NCBI GenBank assembly: GCA_030248195.1
Contig: JASAND010011376.1
Coordinates: 1 to 64,000, forward strand
DNA from: Trissonchulus latispiculum
Taxonomy: Eukaryota > Nematoda > Enoplea > Enoplida > Ironidae
Reading direction: 5' to 3'
Length of the DNA: 64,000 nucleotides
Part shown: positions 60,904 through 64,000 of the stretch, one piece after another
How the letters are laid out: the number at the start of each line of letters is the position of its first letter
Position numbering within the stretch: position 1 is the first letter of the stretch
The notes under the pieces: model-generated
What the model was told of the DNA's origin: nothing
The model's input: the letters and a program-made list of their open reading frames with translations, nothing else
Database searches by the model: none
Program-made: the position numbers and the translations under genes

Positions 60904-62026
60904 CAGGGTTTTTTTTTGGTTTTCGGATTTGCGTCAACCTTGCGTCCCGCTAAGTTTAAGTTGCGTCCGGTTAAGAAATTTTGCGTCCAGGTAGAATTTT
61001 TGTTTTATCGTGTTTTCTGTGCAAAAAATTGATTTATTTAAAAACATTTTGATAATTTCTTTAGTGTAACACTATTCAGACTATTTAGAAAGTTGATGCA
61101 GCTTAACATTAATGCAGGAATACAAAGGAATATACCTATAGAACAGCGATGAGGGCATCAATGTACACGGCGGGGGGGTCTGGGGGGCGGAGCCCCCCAG
61201 AAGTTGAAGAATTTTTTTGCAATTCCAGAATAATCCGCAATGGAAATGTTTAAAAAGATTTTATTTGGCACCTGTTGCATCTAACGCAATACCTTGAGTA
61301 ATTTTCAATATTATTGACACATTATTCCGATATTTCAATGTCATACATGTTAAACTAACTAAAGTATTAAAAATTAATTAAATATTTAGGAATAGCATTG
61401 AGAAAAAGGTAGTAAATATCAAACATACATTCAGTTTCAAAAACTGAGAACTTCTGATCCCTGAAAACAGTATTGAAAGTGAGTACCGGGGGGTCTGGGG
61501 GGCAGAGCCCCCCAGAAGTTGGAGATTTTTTGCAACTAGGAATAAATCCGTAATAAAAATGTTGAAAAGAATTAATTTGGTATCTGTTGCATCTAACTAA
61601 AGCATCAAATGCTATTTCGATCTTTGAGTAAATTGCAGCGTGTATGCGTGGTGTAGTATTATTCTTCAAAATTGTGTTAAAAACTCAAATGTTCACGGTT
61701 ATGCAGATTGTAATGTTTTACTTATTGATGTGAAATTTGCGAGTTCAAAAAGATCTATGATACAGGTGGACAACGACTTAACAAATAACATTGAGACATG
61801 ACCTTGCACCTGGCATTCCACGACAAAGTGGTAAACACCAGAACTCGAAGAAATTTTTGGAAAAAACGGAAAAATTGGTACTGGAAACATTTAAAGTTTT
61901 TACTCTTACAAAAGTGAATTTTCTCCCGAAATAATGTTGCGTCTAGCTTGCGTCCCGTTAAAATTTCGTTGCGTCCAGATAAGAAACTTTGCGTCCAGAC
62001 GCACATCTGGACGCAAAAAAACCCTG
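60904..62026. mobile_element. hAT-like element with 8-bp TSD
   Basis: The ends CAGGGTTTTTTTTTGG and GCAAAAAAACCCTG are inverted, flanked by perfect TTTCTAAG duplications (60896-60903 and 62027-62034). Subterminal GCGTCC motifs repeat at both ends. Inside, GGGGTCTGGGGGGCGGAGCC and its neighbourhood (about 61166-61290) are repeated directly at about 61482-61600. No transposase frame in 1123 bp, so it is non-autonomous. Confidence 0.87.
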
Positions 62027-62136
62027 TTTCTAAGTCCATATAAATAAGGTCAGTAATAAAATAGTATAAAATAGTAAAATCTGGGGGGGAAGTTGGTCGA
62101 AAATTTTGGAGGGGCCCAACCCCCCCAATTTTTCGC

Positions 62137-64000
62137 AACTACCAACATAATCAATTAAAAATTTCTACTGACTGCTAGGCCCAAGCTTAAGGTGCTGGTA
62201 TCCTTTAGTGCAGTGCTTTTTTGGTGATTTTTCGAAACGCTATAACTTTCGCAAATTTTGGAGTTGGAAAGAGCTTTATACATCGTTTTAAAGCTTATAA
62301 TCTGTACATTAACATGAGCTTACGGAACTAGCAAAATTGGCAAGAAAATAGCAAAAAATTTCCGACATGCTTACATCTGACAGACTGAATATGGACCAAA
62401 AATATTTGAACATCGATTTCTCAAAACTGTAGAATCGGCCAAAATTTCTTCTTGTGCCATGATACGAAGGACATGTGGGCCGAGAGACATTTTTTTGGAT
62501 TCGGCTCAACAAGTCTCAGTACTCCAGAAAATCCGGCAAATGCGCGATGACACGAAATTTCGCAAATTTCTATTCAGTTTTCTCACAACTGAAGATGTTT
62601 TAGCTCAAACCAAGAAAAATGTCCCTCCGCAATAGGGCGAATTTTCATTCAGCCAAAAATCACGCGAATCCATATGGTAGTTTTTGAGAAATCGATGTTC
62701 AAAACAAGTAATCGCAAATTTGCCAAAATGGTTTTTCGGCGAATTCTCTAGCTTAAAGCAACGAACTCCAGCGAATAGGTATTGATAAAATGCGCAATTG
62801 GAGATGTATCGATTGAGTATAAATAAGACGAAATTGTGTGTAAGATTTGGCAGTAATTTTGAAAAAACTGATTTCTTCAAAAATGGCCATTTTTTGACCC
62901 CAAAAATCGTTTTTGGCTTATACTGCCTTAACCACTCGAGGTAGCTCAAAAGTTGTAAAAGCAAAAATGTTCATTTTGGCACCCTCTTTCCAGCCATAAC
63001 AACCAATCGGGTGTAGAGACCATGTGCTGAGAGAATAAGGGCAAAACCCAAAACTTTCTTATCTTTACACCTAAAAATCCGGGACTGGTCCCAGAATGTT
63101 AAAGAGCACGAAAATAATGTATTTGGAAAGTTTCATTCACTTTGACGAAGAATTGAAGCTTGTAGGGTCGAATTTGCACAAAGCGATACCAGCACCTTAA
63201 AACCTGCCATTCGCCAATATGATTTGGCGCATATGTCCCTACCTGCAGAAAAATACTAGGTGTCTGTATCTTATCTGCATCTAAGGGAATTACTCGTCAA
63301 CGTTGAAGTTTCGGCAAAAATTTAAAATATTTTGGCTAACGAAAGGAAAATTTTATTACAGGTGCGAGCTATACGGCTGTAATTTGGTATGAAAGGAGGC
63401 CCTGTAGGAGTACTAATTTGTGCCAAAAGGCAAGAAATTCTGCCCCGTGAAAAAATTTTTATGCCAACTTTAATCTTCAAAGATTTCCAAAAACGCATTT
63501 TTTCGGCAATGGTACCCCAAAAATGGAAAAAATTAAATTTTCTGAAATTAAAATTTTTTTGGGATATTTGCACTCAGCGAGGTCGAAAACACTCCCACAA
63601 AAGGTTTCAGCTGGATAATAGTGAAGGTTTGCGACTTCTATGGCTGCAGAAAGCCTCTATACAGGACCCGACAGACTGAAAATGGCTATTTCGGCAAGTT
63701 TTGAAGATTAAAGTTGACATAAAAATTTCTTGCCATTTGGCACAAATGAGAACTGCTATAGGGCCTCCCTCTATGCCAAATTGCAGCCTTATAGCTCGCA
63801 CCAGTAATAAAATTTTCCTTTCGTTAGCCAAAAATTTTTTAATTTTTGCCGAAACTTCAACTTTGACGAGTAATTCCCTTAGATGCAGATAAGATACAGA
63901 CATCTAGTATTTTTCTGCAGGTAAGGACATATGTACCAAATCATATTGGCGAATGGCAGCTTTGAAGCTTGGGCCTAGCAGTCAGTAGAAATTTTTAATT
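62137..64000. mobile_element. Large foldback element reaching the window edge
   Basis: The outer arms AAATTTCTACTGACTGCTAG (62154 on) and its inverse (to about 63995) continue through CCTGCCATTCGCCAATATG (63204 on) and CATATTGGCGAATGGCAG (about 63942-63961), with a spacer near 63490-63690. The left arm is split by the TTAA element at 62191-63196; the right arm is not. No coding region is credible. Confidence 0.75.
62191..63196. mobile_element. TTAA-targeted DNA element C, nested in a foldback arm
   Basis: The ends GGTGCTGGTATC and GATACCAGCACC are perfect inverted repeats with TTAA on both sides (62187-62190 and 63197-63200). The opposite foldback arm reads CCAAGCTTCAAAGC at the matching place, an allele-like empty site with no insertion. 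No transposase frame. Related to the element at 20604-21739. Confidence 0.88.

Noticed and set aside
1..64000. tRNA, rRNA or other structured RNA genes
   Set aside because: I saw no cloverleaf or rRNA-like sequence by eye. A tRNAscan-SE and Infernal run would be needed to exclude them.

Overview
This is an animal nuclear genome window from an invertebrate. It has split genes with GT-AG introns, an orthologue of the animal protein TTC17, LINE retrotransposons and many DNA-transposon relics. The FkbM-type methyltransferase with an N-terminal membrane anchor resembles families expanded in nematodes and other small invertebrates, and acceptor-like signals lie just upstream of two start codons. 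I cannot name the species and only lean weakly towards a worm-like animal. Nothing is bacterial or viral.

Three genes are supported, plus one orphan exon. (1) A two-exon plus-strand gene (16209-18569) encodes a predicted type II membrane-anchored FkbM-family methyltransferase of about 355 residues. (2) A minus-strand TTC17 orthologue runs from 46704 down to 23789 in at least 23 exons. Its three TPR blocks, conserved motifs and C-terminus are all present; splice phases agree at every junction except the first, and the signal-peptide exon was not found. (3) A 58-codon minus-strand exon (54475-54648) looks like the first coding exon of COG5, a Golgi tether subunit, but no further COG5 exon was found. 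An unidentified exon-like segment lies at 167-302 on the minus strand.

The rest is mostly mobile DNA. LINEs: an RTE-like element with an intact 1038-codon EN-RT frame (48349-51465, plus) and a 5'-truncated Jockey/CR1-type RT (about 39005-40138, minus). Cut-and-paste relics with readable target duplications: hAT-like (8 bp) at 6804-7074, 29421-29715, 46813-47929 and 60904-62026; TTAA-targeted at 19618-20599, 20604-21739 and 62191-63196; Foldback/Mutator-like (9 bp) at 3372-4539 and 43506-44680; TA-targeted at 38178-38715 and 42633-42881; Harbinger-like at 22940-23125. A family rich in G/C homopolymers with TIR CTGG(G)CTT and apparent 5-bp duplications fills the TTC17 introns.

The most unusual structure is an inverted pair of satellite-bearing elements (about 43390-46220 and 51505-53300). 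Each carries a 142-147-bp satellite, a 163-bp satellite, about 680 bp of single-copy sequence, TGCGCA repeats and a terminal hairpin, reminiscent of Helentron-associated (HINE) elements. From 54.9 to 62.1 kb the sequence is nested, inverted G-tract repeats without credible genes. The genes do not form an operon or shared pathway; at most, COG5 and the anchored methyltransferase would both act in the secretory pathway.
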